Assembly: GCA_021014325.1 (NCBI GenBank)
Contig: CM037463.1
Coordinates: 1,984,001 to 2,048,000 of the forward strand
Direction: 5' to 3'
Length of the DNA stretch: 64,000 bases
Source: Plazaster borealis
Taxonomy: Eukaryota > Echinodermata > Asteroidea > Forcipulatida > Labidiasteridae
Part shown: positions 22,535 to 34,015 of the stretch, one piece after another
How the letters are laid out: every line of letters begins with the position of its first letter
How positions within the stretch are numbered: the stretch's first letter is position 1
Position numbers and translations under genes: made by a program
Notes under the pieces: generated by a model
Seen by the model: only the letters and a program-made list of their open reading frames with translations
Database searches by the model: none
What the model was told of the DNA's origin: nothing

Positions 22535-22652
22535 CGTCTCCCGGGCTACGAACTTCCGCTCCTTGTTCCTTTGCCAAGCTGGACATGAGGACATTAGCGG
22601 AGGGATTTGACATTACCGTGGGATGAGGGGAATACAAGCCGGAAAGATCACG
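22535..22652 (-). CDS. Candidate internal exon, minus strand; possible alternative evx 5' exon
   Basis: A 118-nt segment bounded on the minus strand by a textbook acceptor (CCTTCTTCCCCGGCCCCCAG, exon from 22652) and donor (GGAGACG|GTATGAG, last base 22535). It is open in the frame RDLSGLYSPHPTVMSNPSAN, then VLMSSLAKEQGAEVRSPGD, entering in phase 0 and leaving in phase 1. An in-frame TGA just inside the upstream intron supports the acceptor as the boundary. The phase-1 exit with a leftover G is exactly what evx exon 2 needs (G|GA, Gly). A transcript joining it to the homeodomain exon would read ...[16 protein letters not shown]. It does not fit the acceptor at 15715 in the evx frame. It could instead belong to an unrelated minus-strand gene. 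No family is recognised. Confidence 0.4.
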
Positions 22653-24371
22653 CTGGGGGCCGGGGAAGAAGGACAGTCAGAGCGTGCATGATGACATCGT
22701 GGCTCCGTTAAGAAGAGCTATACCCCCTCGGTATCTCTGCAGCTAATCATCTTCGCTTAAGCCCGGTGTGTTAGGTCCCTCTCGTGAAGCTAGTTTCCGC
22801 TCCATTCGTAAAACGAATGAAGGATATAAAAAGTCTAATGTGCGATATAAGGGGGTGTTAACTCTATACTGCTGTAAGTGGGGTTTAACACCAGCAGTAG
22901 TCAACTTTCATTCTTCCAGTGTGTGTAAAATAACGTACAGGGGTGCGGAACCAATGTTCCGATGTCGATGGTGGGTATAGAATGGTTGTCCACAGTAGTG
23001 ACCTTTTTTCTGGGGGGCTTGGTTCGAACCCAGTTTGAACCGACTTCAGCCATCAGACCATAAATCAAATACACTTAATCCAACAAATTATGAGACTCCG
23101 ATGAATGGCTTTGGCTTATACTCTTAGCTGCCATATTGAAACCGTGATATTGGGCTTCAAAATGACAGGGACCGGTTAGCCAAAGCCGGAGCCAAAGCCG
23201 ATGTTTCAAGAGTCAAAGATCCGCACTTTTCCGTCACTGTCGACTCGCATGTTCTCCTTCGTCTTTCTCTAACAAATCAAATACTGATAAATCAATGCTA
23301 ACATATCACCATCTCGTATTTCACTGAAAGGGCGACACTCTCTGCAGAGTATTTAATTGAAACTCTTTGCATCAATGACCACGTACAACCCCCTCCAGCT
23401 CCGATCTATCAAACGCTCTAAAGACGACATCTCAATTTCAAATGTCCCACTTTAATTCGCGATCATGTTTTATTTTGTAGATGCCCGTCAGGGCTCAATC
23501 TGCCAATTCCGGTTTCACAGGTTCTCTGTGCGTAACGGATCGCCGGTGCCTCGTTTCGCGCGTTTTTGGCTTTCAACTGGAACCCCGCGCAAATTGGAAA
23601 CAGGTAATGGCTGGTTCGAATCGTCACCTTAGGGGATGACAACATAAACTAACAACATTCTAACAGATTAGGTTAACGCAAATGGAGAGCAGTGACGCTG
23701 TAAATGCTTACTGGTTACCCCTTTATCAATGTCAGGTCTGGAAATTGTTTTGTTGGTCCGTAGGGTGTGCGGGTGGTGATTTGTAAATTATGGAGTGGGA
23801 CTGGTGCCTGAAATCGGGATGGGAAGTGAATTATTAAGAACCTAGATTTTCTTTTGAAAGGATAGACGGCTGAGAGGGGACAGGGTGGCAACTACATTAA
23901 AATTAATCTTCAATGACAACACATCTATTTACTTCCATGCTCCCAGTAATTTCCACTTCCGGTATGATAATTAATTATGCGGTGAAAGTAAACCTATATT
24001 ATTAATAAATTATGGACATTGTGCTTTCACGCACGATTGGTAACTTAGACACTGAAGAGGTATATCTATACCTTGCCTTTGCTCACAATAATCGTAGGGC
24101 CCCCTTTTGCAACCGACTTCGACTCCCAGTAGACGGTTGTCTGCTTGGATATTTGCATCCGGTGTAGGAGTGTTCTCATTTAGGATGGAATGATTTGATG
24201 GGCGTCCCCCCCAACACCAAATGAACAGAAATGAAATAAGCTGTAACTTCTTATTGTCATGTTGCAGCATTTCTACTATTTCTCAATGATTGAAGAGAAC
24301 GATCGAAAACGTGATGTTTCGTATAGGTTTTTGTATCTTATTCTTTTATTTTAAAATATGTTTTAATGCAT
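22653..24371. other. Spacer, mostly unrecognised
   Basis: Contains a probable decayed MITE of the FCGGCT type (23095-23211, see separate entry) and a B-box-like GGTTCGAACCC near 23022. No exon is supported. Confidence 0.3.
23095..23211. mobile_element. Diverged MITE with GGCTTTGGCT/AGCCAAAGCC arms
   Basis: The left part ATGGCTTTGGCTTATAC and right part GGTTAGCCAAAGCCGGAGCC are inverted copies. The composition matches the clearer elements at 47129-47287 and 60973-61123. Confidence 0.45.
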
Positions 24372-25340
24372 GATCGCCCCAAACAAGGCAAAAAGCCACT
24401 CTTCTGGATAAGAGGCTACAGGAAGAAAACAATTAAGATGGAAATAACTCAGGGGAGCTGAAGTTAAAAAGGCATCGTACACGTTTGGAAATTGTCAAAG
24501 ACCAGTGTTCTCACTAAATCCCAACATATGCATAAAATAACAAGCCTGTGAAAATTTGGGCTCAATTGGTCATCGAAGTTGCAAGAAAATGATGAAAGAA
24601 AAAACACCCTTGTTGTACAAATTTGTGTGCTTTCAGATAGGAATAATAAAAACGTCTTGCAAGAAGTTTTTATTATTTTAGTGAGAAATTACCTCTTTCT
24701 CAAAAACTACATTACTTCAGAGGGAGTCGTTTCCTACAATGTTTTGTACTATAAACAGCTCTTTGTTGCTTGTTACCAAATAAGTTTTTATGCTAATATT
24801 TGTTTTGAGTCATTACCAAACGTGTCAATACCTTTAAAACAGTATAGATTGTAGGATGGAGTGAAACATGCACCAGGCAAGGAGTTCCAAAGAGATGCAG
24901 TACGTGGAATAAAGCTGTTGGAATAGCTCTTTATTCTACATCTCAGCAAAGCAAGAGTGTATGGGTGAAAAGAAGCAGAAAGCCTGGTTTCATGTTAAAA
25001 CACCGTGACAGGAGAAATCAGGTGGGACACATTGGTGGCACATTTTACTATGAAAATATCTGTAGAAAAGAAAGAGCTGGCTACAAACCTACAGTGTGGG
25101 AAAGAGGTTGTAACGTTGATCCCAGCCCTTCACCAACAAGATTAACAATACGCTTCTGCATATAAAGATAAATGACAGGCGGAAGCTCCGGCCCAATGGG
25201 ACAACAGTTCTCCAAAAAGGGACGTATAGTTGTCTTATACGGGGAGAGAGTAGCATCATGAGGTAAGACGAACTTCCGAGCTCGATAAAGACAACCAACT
25301 CGCAGTGGAAGCCCATTGATTTGGAAACACACCAAAATGA
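24372..25340 (-). mobile_element. 3' end of a non-LTR retrotransposon (LINE), broken and interrupted by a MITE
   Basis: Minus-strand reading gives typical LINE reverse-transcriptase C-terminal segments: YRARKFVLPHDATLSPYKTT (about 25290-25225), SLFLFYRYFHSKM (about 25055) and FIPRTASLWNSLPGACF (about 24914-24865). At least one frameshift and one stop lie between them. The 3' UTR ends at GCCCCAAACAAGG near 24372. The same 3' end is seen at 41798-41996. MITE B (24470-24833) sits inside it. RT segments of this style occur in CR1/jockey-like LINEs; the clade is not certain. It is dead and truncated at its 5' end. Confidence 0.8.
24470..24833 (-). mobile_element. MITE family B, copy 2, inserted in the LINE
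   Basis: Ends AGGCATCGTACACGTTTGG and ACGTGTCAATACCT, with TTAA on both sides (24464-24467, with a short A-run; 24834-24837). The uninterrupted LINE paralogue at 41905-41908 has CGC-TTAA-AACAG at the same point, which is an empty target site. Confidence 0.9.
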
Positions 25341-26680
25341 AATGAAACATCTTCCTGAAAACGGAAAGAAAACGGAAAGGTAATAATCAAGTTATTGTAA
25401 TTATTATTAAAATAAAATAAAATTGTAATACAAACAATGAGGTCTAGATATAGACGGGGGATTTGTTAGCGCAATCCAATGGCAATAAATAGAATGTCAC
25501 AAAACACACGATCCAAGGAGACGACTTGAGGCGACCCCCACGCTCCTAACAAACTTGCCCTGTGACCTTTGGGAACACGGGACCCTTCTAGTCGTACATT
25601 TTGAGAACGAATGACGTCAACAAAATAAAGCCATAAAAAGTGATAAAGACTCTACCAACAGATGGCGCTGTGTTAGTTTCGCGGTTACAGACGATAACAA
25701 AATTGGACTCGGTGTAGAAAGAGAGAAAGGCGATTGGGGGATAGGGGTGGGGTGGATGGGGGGGGGGGGTGGGTGGATGGGGAGTATAACCTAATTACAA
25801 CTTTTCTATATTTTAATTCAATATTATTGTTATTTTGCTCCCATCAAAATATTTGTTCACCGTATATTTATCTAGACATTAGGCCGTGTCCAAAAATTCT
25901 GTCTCCCATTATGGGAAATTAACACGGGTTGGAGGAGGTTGATTCAAAAGAGGGCGCTATCAGAATAAATGTGTACTCAATTCACCGTATTGGGGGAGGG
26001 GGGGGGGGGGCACAGAATCTCCTGCCACACCGGCAATTCGGAAACGGCCAACCATAGAGAAAGGACCAAACTATTTGCTTCCGATGGATGACATTAAATT
26101 AATTAAACCACAAGAGGGCGCCACACACACTTGCCTGATGTACCTTGTCTTCTTGTCTTTAGGCTGCTGCACATTTTGACGAACTCTGTAATGCGGAACA
26201 ACACAGTTGCACTAGAACAACATACAAATTGCAACATTTATGTCTTCCCTGTCAACGCCCAAACACTATAAAGTAAGCACATAATCCTATGGGGAAGGGG
26301 TGTAGGGGAGGAGGAGGGAGGGGGGGGGGAGAGACATAATTTCCCGGGGACACCTCCGATGGAGAAGACACGTACACCCCAAGCGGAAAAATCTTGATTG
26401 TGACTTGTAATAATTATGAGGATGATCTGTCACGGGAGACACAAATTCCTAAACTAATCTTAAGTACCCCAAAATATAATTTTATTTAAGTCAGCAAATT
26501 TAGCTTCAAATGTTTGTGATGTTTTTTGTTAGGCCGAAATTAAACAAAATATTCAAACGTGACATCTAAACAAGCTCCTCGTTAAGTTTTGTATAAAACC
26601 TCTGTCCTGTTAAACTCATCTTCCTTTTTAAATTCAACAACGATATTGAAACAAAAATAGGGATACAGCCAGCATTTAGT
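25341..26680. other. Spacer, nothing coding recognised
   Basis: Contains several poly-G runs (25757-25775, 25992-26010, 26320-26330) and single-copy AT-rich sequence. No exon or repeat family was identified. Confidence 0.3.
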
Positions 26681-26684
26681 TAGG

Positions 26685-26760
26685 GCTAGATAGTTCAGTT
26701 GGTAGAGCCCCGGCACGTTAATCCAGAGGTCGCAGGTTCAAGTCCTGCTCTTCTGAATTA
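26685..26760 (+). repeat. tRNA-like SINE head, family S2
   Basis: Reads like a tRNA with A-box (TAGTTCAGTTGGTAGAGC) and B-box (GGTTCAAGTCC). The central ACGTTAA suggests an Asn-type (GTT) loop, but the anticodon stem does not pair well and position 33 is C. I therefore call it a tRNA-derived element and not a functional tRNA gene. It resembles 6756-6826. Confidence 0.6.
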
Positions 26761-27425
26761 TTTTTTGTTAAACCCAATTTGTTGTTTGGCATTCAAATGT
26801 AATCGAACGCCCTCCACGCCAGGTTTCCGGGAACTCCCACAATTAAGTTCCATGACAGTGGCCCATTATCACTGTCTTCATTTTCTTATTTCGCCTTTTG
26901 TGTTATAAAATTGCCTCCTTCGGTATAATCTAAGTTGATCACCAAAGATTATTGTTACTCGGGCATGAAGTTATAGAATGAAATTTCTTTATTTTGCTTT
27001 TTATTCCTGTCCCTTATACGTTTTGTAATAATTGCCGTTTTATCCAAGAGTGGCCCAGCGGCAGCTTGTGTGGCAAATTGCAAACCGTGCATGTACTTTT
27101 AAACAATGTTTGTCTCCTTTTACATTGTTCATCCGTTGCTTTTTCTGACTGCATTCTCCTCACTTTATCCTTTCTTTTCTACTCGACTGCTTCTGTTACA
27201 ACAGTACTACTTGTATGGGTGTGGGTTGTGTGTTTAGCCTTACATAAACGACTCTGCTTGGCCTGGGTCATAACGTGAGGTCAGTAACAATTTATCTTTC
27301 GAAATTATTTTCCTTACTCATTGTTTTGCTATTTAATTTGTTCTCGTTTGTTTATTTTTTATGATAATACCTTGCTATGATCAATATTTTTATGACTGTG
27401 TTTAGGTTCTTTCCATAAACGTATA
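26761..27425. other. Spacer, nothing recognised
   Basis: AT-rich. A weak relative of the GACTCTGCT/AGGTCAG dispersed motif lies near 27247-27290. Confidence 0.3.
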
Positions 27426-27792
27426 AGGGAATGTATAGGCCTTCCTTTGGATTTTGGAACCGTTCGATCACTTTGAGGTAGATATATACACTTAAACTAA
27501 CCAGTGAAAATTTCATTTCAAACGGTGGTAGCTTTTATGAGATGTCGCCGAAAATCCGAACGGAAGAATTATCCGTAATTGGAATACACAATCTGAGAAA
27601 CGTTACTGTCAGAAACGCTTCTCAGATTCAATTTTTGGGGGATAAAAAGTGAATGCTTTTCCCATAACCACATTATTTGAAAAGTTTCTCAAAATGCTTT
27701 ATACTATATCGAAAGCTGCTGTACTTATATAGCCAAGTAAGTTTGTATTGCTGTTAATTTTACGAGTGATTACCAAACGTAGTACCTTCCCT
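27426..27792 (-). mobile_element. MITE family A, copy 3 (reverse, diverged)
   Basis: The right end reads ATTACCAAACGTAGTACCTTCCCT followed by TTAA at 27793-27796. The interior matches family A reversed (TGGTAGCTTTTATGAGAT..., ACAATCTGAGAAACG). The left end is degenerate and flanked by TATA instead of TTAA. Confidence 0.75.
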
Positions 27793-28474
27793 TTAAAAAT
27801 GATATTTATCATTTTGGTCTTCAATATAACATTTGTAGAATATAAAAGAGATTCGCTATTCCCTCTGAATAGCCTACCGATTCCCGAACCTAACCATCAA
27901 ATTAAGTAACAATCAAATTGCCATATTATTACTCTTTAAGTTTTATTTATTCTAGAATTGTATGGAAACAATCCTGCACATAAATATTTCAGACCCGCAG
28001 CTTGAGGCAGAGCCGAGTTGCGACAACTTGCGATTAGAAGCCATTTTGTCCCCAAAAAATGCATTGGCGAATACAGGGTGCCAGACTAGTCTGCCCATTG
28101 GGTTGTACTGCATTTTGGAACAAAATGGCGTCCAGCAACCACGTGACCGGAGAAAGCTGGTCCCTCCATGTCGCAACTCTCTCAATACACAGATCTGGCT
28201 TGAGGAAAGCAAGGGCGCCACCAATCCATTCAAAACATTGATAGAGGGCGCGTGTCGAGCTTGCCTGTCTCAAACGATAGGACTATGGACATGAAGCTAG
28301 GCATGCGACAGTGACTAAAATAACCGGGTGTGTGCTCCAAAGATCACAGTGAGCCACGGGGAAGAACTATCCTAATGAGATGTCGGAACATGACCATAAT
28401 ATTACTATTGAAATCAAAACAAACAGGTAATACATTATGTATTCGTCCGTCAACAGCAGTAGGCCTGCTTTTAA
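27793..28474. other. Spacer, several overlapping frames but no supported gene
   Basis: The GC-richer part 27960-28290 is open in several frames on both strands and holds no domain or convincing splice-bounded exon. Confidence 0.3.
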
Positions 28475-28869
28475 AGGCACTGAACAGTCGTTTGGTAATT
28501 GTCAAAGACTATTATTCTCACTTGGTGTATCCCAACATGCATAACATTACAAATCTGTGAAAATTTAGGCTCAATTGGTCATCGAAGTTGCAAGGAAGTA
28601 ATGGAAGAAAAAACACCCTTGTTGCACACAATTTGTGTGCTTTCAGTTGCCTGAAAAAGACTTCTGTCCAGAAGTCTTTTTCAGATTCAAATATTTCAGT
28701 ATTTCAAATATTTCATAATTATTACCCCTTTTTTCCGCAAAAACCAAGTAACTTCAGAAGGAGTCGTTTCTCACAACGTTTTATATTATCAACAGCTCTC
28801 CGTTGCTCGTTACCAAGTAAGTTTTTATGCTATTTAAAAAAAAGTAATTACCAAAAGCGTACAGTGCCT
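28475..28869 (-). mobile_element. MITE family B, copy 3
   Basis: Starts AGGCACTGAACAGTCGTTTGG and ends CGTACAGTGCCT with TTAA at 28471-28474 and 28870-28873. A small expansion around GACTTCTGTCCAGAAGTC replaces the shorter internal hairpin of other copies. Confidence 0.85.
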
Positions 28870-28919
28870 TTAATTAATAATTGATTGTAATAAACAAAGG
28901 TTAGATTTTCACCTCTGTG

Positions 28920-29290
28920 TGCTATACGGTTCGAATTTCGCGTCAGACCGGCCGGATTGTAGTGTGTGGGTTGGTTTTTTGGTCCCTACTCGAATGCGTT
29001 TTTTTCTTCCAGTGTGGGTTTTCCTCAACTTAGGCCTATACATCTAAAACTCACAATATTTATATACGTCGTCTATACCACGCCCGATACACACTATTTT
29101 CTACTTGTACAGAAGTACCCCCTAAAATCCTTTAGAGAATTCCTGAGATTCCAAGCACACAATGAAGACATAATGGGGGTTACACCATGCCCCATATCGA
29201 GCCATATCGAGCACAAAATGACGTCGTTCATTATGTTATTGACGCTTGCTCTGTTGGTGATGTGCGAACAAGAAGAAGATATAAACACAC
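28920..29290 (+). repeat. SINE S3 head followed by the GTACAGAAGTACCCC repeat
   Basis: B-box-like CGGTTCGAATTTCGCG (28929), GTGTGGGTTGGTTTTTTGGTCCC, then from about 29108 the block shared with 19500-19650. A 157-codon frame across it (28966-29439) is made of repeat sequence and is not a gene. Confidence 0.55.
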
Positions 29291-29380
29291 AACAAAGTAT
29301 ATACCCGAGGCTTCTTCTTAGGAGGTGTGTTGAATGGCTATGGGGAGTAAGACGAAAAAGACCAAATACACGAAAGAAAG

Positions 29381-29589
29381 CACTCTGCAAAAACTGGGGT
29401 GTTAAAATTGACACCATGGGTGTTGTCACATGTATATAGATACACAAGCGAGAATCGAACACCAATGTAATTGTGTTGCCAGAAATTAGTGTTATTTTTA
29501 ACACACATGGTGTAAAGTTTGATTTTTTTTCGGCATCTAATGTGACAACACCTACGGTGTTAATGTAAACACCCCAGTTTTTGCAGTAC
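29381..29589. mobile_element. Foldback MITE family D, copy 1 (CTGCAAAAACTGGGGTGTTA ends)
   Basis: A palindromic element. The left arm CTGCAAAAACTGGGGTGTTA and right arm AACACCCCAGTTTTTGCAG are inverted copies, with GACACCATGGGTGTTGTCAC and its partner further in. Other copies are at 37270, 51335 (5'-truncated) and 57023. Confidence 0.9.
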
Positions 29590-29918
29590 ACGGTCGCGTT
29601 ATCTGACTAATTAGTTTTAAGCTTTGTCTTTCCGCGAGTCCAGCTTTAATTTGAAAAAGATACAGAGATTTTTAAGCTATAGCAATGATGACCACCTGTT
29701 TTCCTTAAGCCGGCCTAGATTGTGCGGCCGACCCATATATGAAAACCGCTACTTTGTTAGGCAGAGTTTTAACATGGAATATTTGGAAGACAAAAAGATC
29801 GAGGAAGAGGCAGTTTCCATGGGTAAACAAATTAATACACATACATACAAAATCAAAACACCATTAGTGCAACCATCCGTTCAAGTTAACACAAATGCTC
29901 GTCAAGCGTTGAAAATAA

Positions 29919-30292
29919 AGGGTCTGTATACGTTTGGTAATGACTCTGAAAATTAATGGCAATAACAACATACTTGGTAAGAAGTGCAGCAGCTTTGGAT
30001 AGTATAATGCATTGTTCACTTCGAAGTACTGCTGTTGTAGAAAAAAATATGTCCAATTTATTCCAACAAAATTTGAATATGAGAAACGTTACTGCATTAA
30101 CGTTTCTCAGATTGTGTATTCCAACTGCAGATTATTCTTCCTGCGTAGACACAACCGTTCGAGATTTTCGACAATATCTCAAAAACGCTACCACCTTTTG
30201 AAATGAAATTGCCACAGGTTAGTATGGTATAATCTACAACTATATGATTGAAACAAACAGTGGGTTCCAATCACCAAACGTATACAATCCCT
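29919..30292 (+). mobile_element. MITE family A, copy 4
   Basis: AGGGTCTGTATACGTTTGG at the left and CCAAACGTATACAATCCCT at the right. Flanked by ATAA (mutated) and TTAA (30293-30296). Confidence 0.9.
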
Positions 30293-31560
30293 TTAACATG
30301 TCGAGTTGAATGCTTGAAAACATTGTGAAGACTGTGTAGAAACTATGGAAACAAAAGAAGAAGACAAAACAGGGCAAATGTTGAAATGGGATTGTTAGAT
30401 TACCAATGGAGCAATTTGCCTAAGGGGTCTACACTTGGTTGTATTAATATTCAAAGTTCGTTAAAACCTCATGTCCATACTCATCGACCTAAGAAATGTC
30501 GACTTCAGGTGGAATAATATACATAGATTTATCTATAATTGAAGGGTTAGAAATCAGTTGATGTGTGTCATGTTTTCTGTGAACGAGTTCCTACGTCACG
30601 GCCCCGCTGACAACAAAACACAAATTAATATTTCATTCGTCCTTTTTTGCGGCTCAGAGCGCGGGGAGTTTAATTTGTTCTCTTGTCGGGGACATTTTCA
30701 CCCAAAAAGCGTTAAATTAATGAAATTAGCATATCCAAGCTGTACGAAAGCGTGTTTTTACTAATAGCAGTATTGGTTCGGCGGCTGCTGATTGGGGAAA
30801 GGCCGGGGCATTGTCTAGCTGGTAACTGTTGGTGATATATCTCCCACGGATCAGCAGTCACCGGGTACACGGAGCAGCTATCACACGGGCCAGGTGGCAA
30901 CCGTCGCCCCACTGAATATGGCTAGCCAACGCGGTGAAGCTCAGTCACAAACTCGTACCTCCAACAGTTTTTTTTTTCATCACCAATCGCGACCCTCTTA
31001 TACCGTTCAGACTATCGTGTCCCCGGTGGACCGTTTCAGCGAATTGCCTCATACACCCCAAGGGGTTTTTCCCAAGATGAATCGAGAAAATTAATTTCAC
31101 GAATTAGCTCCGAAACTACTGAATATTTCATGCAATTTAACAATTGGGCCAGACCTGGGCGGCTTTTTTTGTTGCATCGAGCTGACTAATTATGTGCACT
31201 TTGTGTTTGCACAAGCAACACTGGAGAGTTGTATTGGTTGATGCGAGGAGGCCAATATAAACCGAGTAATCTGTCCAAGTGACTTTATGTTTTTCTTTTT
31301 ATATCAGTGAATGTCGTCAACTGAAGGTGTAAAACCCAAAGAAGGAGATATTGGAGAAGCGAGAATACAGAGGTATTTTTTAACACAGAAGAAAGATCAC
31401 TGCTGTGGGCTCATGAATAGATTCTTGTTTTGAGATGTGGCATGTCTTGCATCGTGCAGTGTTTACCTCACTGTATGAACTTTAAACCTTAGCCAGAGTT
31501 AGTCCATTCATTGACATTGATTGTTCTTTAGATTGAAATAATGTCATTGTTAGAAAAACA
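30293..31560. other. Spacer with a GC-richer block at about 30580-31090
   Basis: The block carries an open plus-strand frame from an ATG at 30918 to 31094 (58 residues). It reads through a poly-T run as FFF and has no recognisable domain, and I find no convincing splice boundaries. It may be a regulatory block. Confidence 0.25.
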
Positions 31561-31735
31561 CAAGCAGCAGCAGCAGCAGCAGCATCAGCAGCAGCAGCGG
31601 TAGCAGCAGCAGCAGCAGCAGCCGCAGCAACAGCAGCAGCAGCAGCATCATCAACAGCATAAGCAACAACAGTAGCAGCAGCAGCAACAGCGGCAGCAGC
31701 AACAACAGCAGCGACGGCAGCAACAGCGGCAGCAC
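31561..31735 (+). repeat. (CAG)n-type trinucleotide microsatellite, interrupted
   Basis: Runs of AGC/CAG with CAA, CGG and CAT interruptions. On the minus strand it gives poly-Leu or poly-Ala frames with no other support, so I do not call a gene. Confidence 0.95.
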
Positions 31736-32452
31736 CGGAACTTTTTATAAGGGGCACGGGAGGGGCATTGTTTTTCAGTGGGTGGGGGGGGGACACACCA
31801 GGGGGCACCAGGGGCACTGGACAATTGTGGGCACGTGCCCCTCCAGGCTCTGGCGCTGAGCAGAGGTACATCAGCAACAACTATGGTCGCTCTAGTCCCT
31901 TTAATTAATCAAAATGTACTGCAAAATTCTTGTCTGTCAATGCCCGACTGAGTACTGTTTTGTTTATGTATTAGATTTCATTTAAAATACCAACGTTCAT
32001 CAATAATTAGGTGTGCCTTACAAAATGTAATCCATACATAAATTATGTCGATACTACTAATGATTTCAGAAGAAAAAAAATGCAACGAAAATGTTCAACC
32101 TTAGTGTTTATTTCTCACGCGACTGAACTCTGGATGTTTACATTTGTAGAAAAAAAGAAGAAGAAAGGAAAACAGACTGATCAATCTCTATTGGCGCACA
32201 TCCGTGGTGCAATCTTTAGGATCAGGGTGAGGTCGAACAACGATTATCGCTTCGGCAATTTTGGCTTCTTCAAAACGCCCTCAATGGAGCTGCAACGAGA
32301 CTACCGTCTCGCTGTAGAGTTAATTTATAAATCCACCGAAAAATAAATGTTGACATTTTGTCTCAGTTTATTCTGACCTGTATAGGTCTATGTCTTTTTA
32401 TGTAGGTCCTCTGTGTGGTTTCAAAGGGCAAGCTTTAATTTAAAAGCCTTAA
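31736..32452. other. Spacer after the CAG repeat
   Basis: 31740-31870 resembles the GTGCCCC... dispersed tail seen near 11250 and 43500. The rest is unrecognised. A 111-codon plus-strand frame (32011-32346) has a Lys-rich low-complexity patch and no domain. Confidence 0.3.
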
Positions 32453-32818
32453 AGGCATGGTTCACGTTTGGTAATTACTCAAAATATCTAATTAGCATAA
32501 AAACTTACTTGGTAACGAGCAACGGAGAGCTGTTGATAGTATAAAACATTGTGAGAAACGACTCCCTCTGAAGTAACGTAGTTTTTGAGAAAGAGGTAAT
32601 TTCTCACTAAAATAATAAAAACTTCTTGCAAGAAGTTTTTATTCCTAACTGAAAGCACACAAATGTGTACAACAAGGGTGTTTTTTCTTTCATAATTTTC
32701 TTGTAACTTCGATGACCAATTGAGCCCAAATTTTCACAGGCTTCTTATTTTATGCATATGTTGGGATACACCAAGTGAGAACCCTGGTCTGGACAATTAC
32801 CAAACGTGGACGATGCCT
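32453..32818 (+). mobile_element. MITE family B, copy 4
   Basis: A 366-bp element with ends AGGCATGGTTCACGTTTGG and CCAAACGTGGACGATGCCT, and TTAA at 32449-32452 and 32819-32822. It is the best-preserved copy of this family in the window. Confidence 0.92.
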
Positions 32819-33049
32819 TTAAAGCTTGTCTACAGTTTCGTTAAAGCTTTGAGGAAAAAACATTTAAAAAATAAATACTTTTTAGCTCGAAGGCCTCTTT
32901 TATAGAACTAGAGGGCGTACACAAATTTTGACACGGCCCGACAAGAAGCATTTTTTGCGTTTGAGAAAATGGTGCTGACCCATCGTAACACAGGTCACGC
33001 ACCAGTTCAAACAGCCAACATTTTGTAAGGGGAAATTTGTATGTAATGT

Positions 33050-33120
33050 ACCTATAGGGATTCGAACCCAAGGCGAGCCAGCGTGGCAACGTGTGTGTAA
33101 TCAGAGTGCTCCCTCTAGCA
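33050..33120 (-). repeat. B-box-containing SINE fragment
   Basis: On the minus strand TTGGGTTCGAATCCCTATAG is a Pol III B-box. Upstream is GATTACACACACGTTGCCACGCTGG, tRNA-like in position only. Confidence 0.45.
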
Positions 33121-34015
33121 CTATGACTCTATGGTCCAATCCTGCTGGTATCATTGTCTTGAGACAATACGAAATACTGGCAATGTTCTACCCCCCCTCC
33201 AATGTGAGTTCTGTTTCGATGTAACTTCACAATCCATGCACAACATCACAGGCAACAATTATAAAACGTTTTTCACAGTGTCCTCGAAATTGTGGTCATT
33301 TAGATGAAAGTGTTCCGGGTTGGTTGTAGGCCTATATAGTGTGTGTTAAAATGAACGTAAAATGGAGTGCAATGATTGTATACGATCATGTTATTTTGAT
33401 GTATCTTTACTAACACACTTCATGTATGGTACGACATTGGTTTGAGATTCATATTCAATCATTATATATGAATGATGTATCGTGCCATTATGGAAATATG
33501 ACTGAGTTGATATAAGGGCATCATCTTATAACATACAAACACAAGTGTGTTTTAAAAGTGGCATTATGAAATGTTCATAAGTTCATAACCGGTAGTTATT
33601 TTGCAACTTGGGGCGATAGACAATGCCCCCTTCAAATACCATTAATAATAATTTGTTGCACCAACCCCCCCTTCTCATTCTTTTTCATTCTCTCAGTGGA
33701 AAAGTCTTCTTGATGTACAGTTGCGTTTTTTTCTGCCGTCCTTTTTGAATGTTCTGAAATATTTGGGCATTAAATTGTAATTGAAAATGTTCACTATTCA
33801 GAATGGATGTGACGTCACAGCAGTTGAAGGTGCAACGTCATATAGCTAATTTTATAAGTTGTAAAGTTTGATTGCATTCTTGATATGATTTTCTTTTGTT
33901 TTGTTATGTGAAAGGATCTGATTCGTTTGATATATATATTTTTTTTAAATATTTCGTTCGTGTAGTGATGTCATTTTTTATCTTGCATCTCTCACATGAC
34001 ATTGTGTACATTTAA
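33121..34015. other. Spacer, nothing recognised
   Basis: AT-rich single-copy sequence. No exon or recognised repeat. Confidence 0.3.

Noticed and set aside
26685..26760. Functional tRNA-Asn gene
   Set aside because: The anticodon stem does not pair and residue 33 is C. It resembles the SINE-like unit at 6756-6826.
28966..29439. 157-codon plus-strand frame
   Set aside because: Built from a SINE, a dispersed repeat and the start of foldback MITE family D.
31482..31880. Minus-strand poly-Ala/poly-Leu protein
   Set aside because: Produced by the CAG trinucleotide repeat and open in several frames. No splice or domain support.
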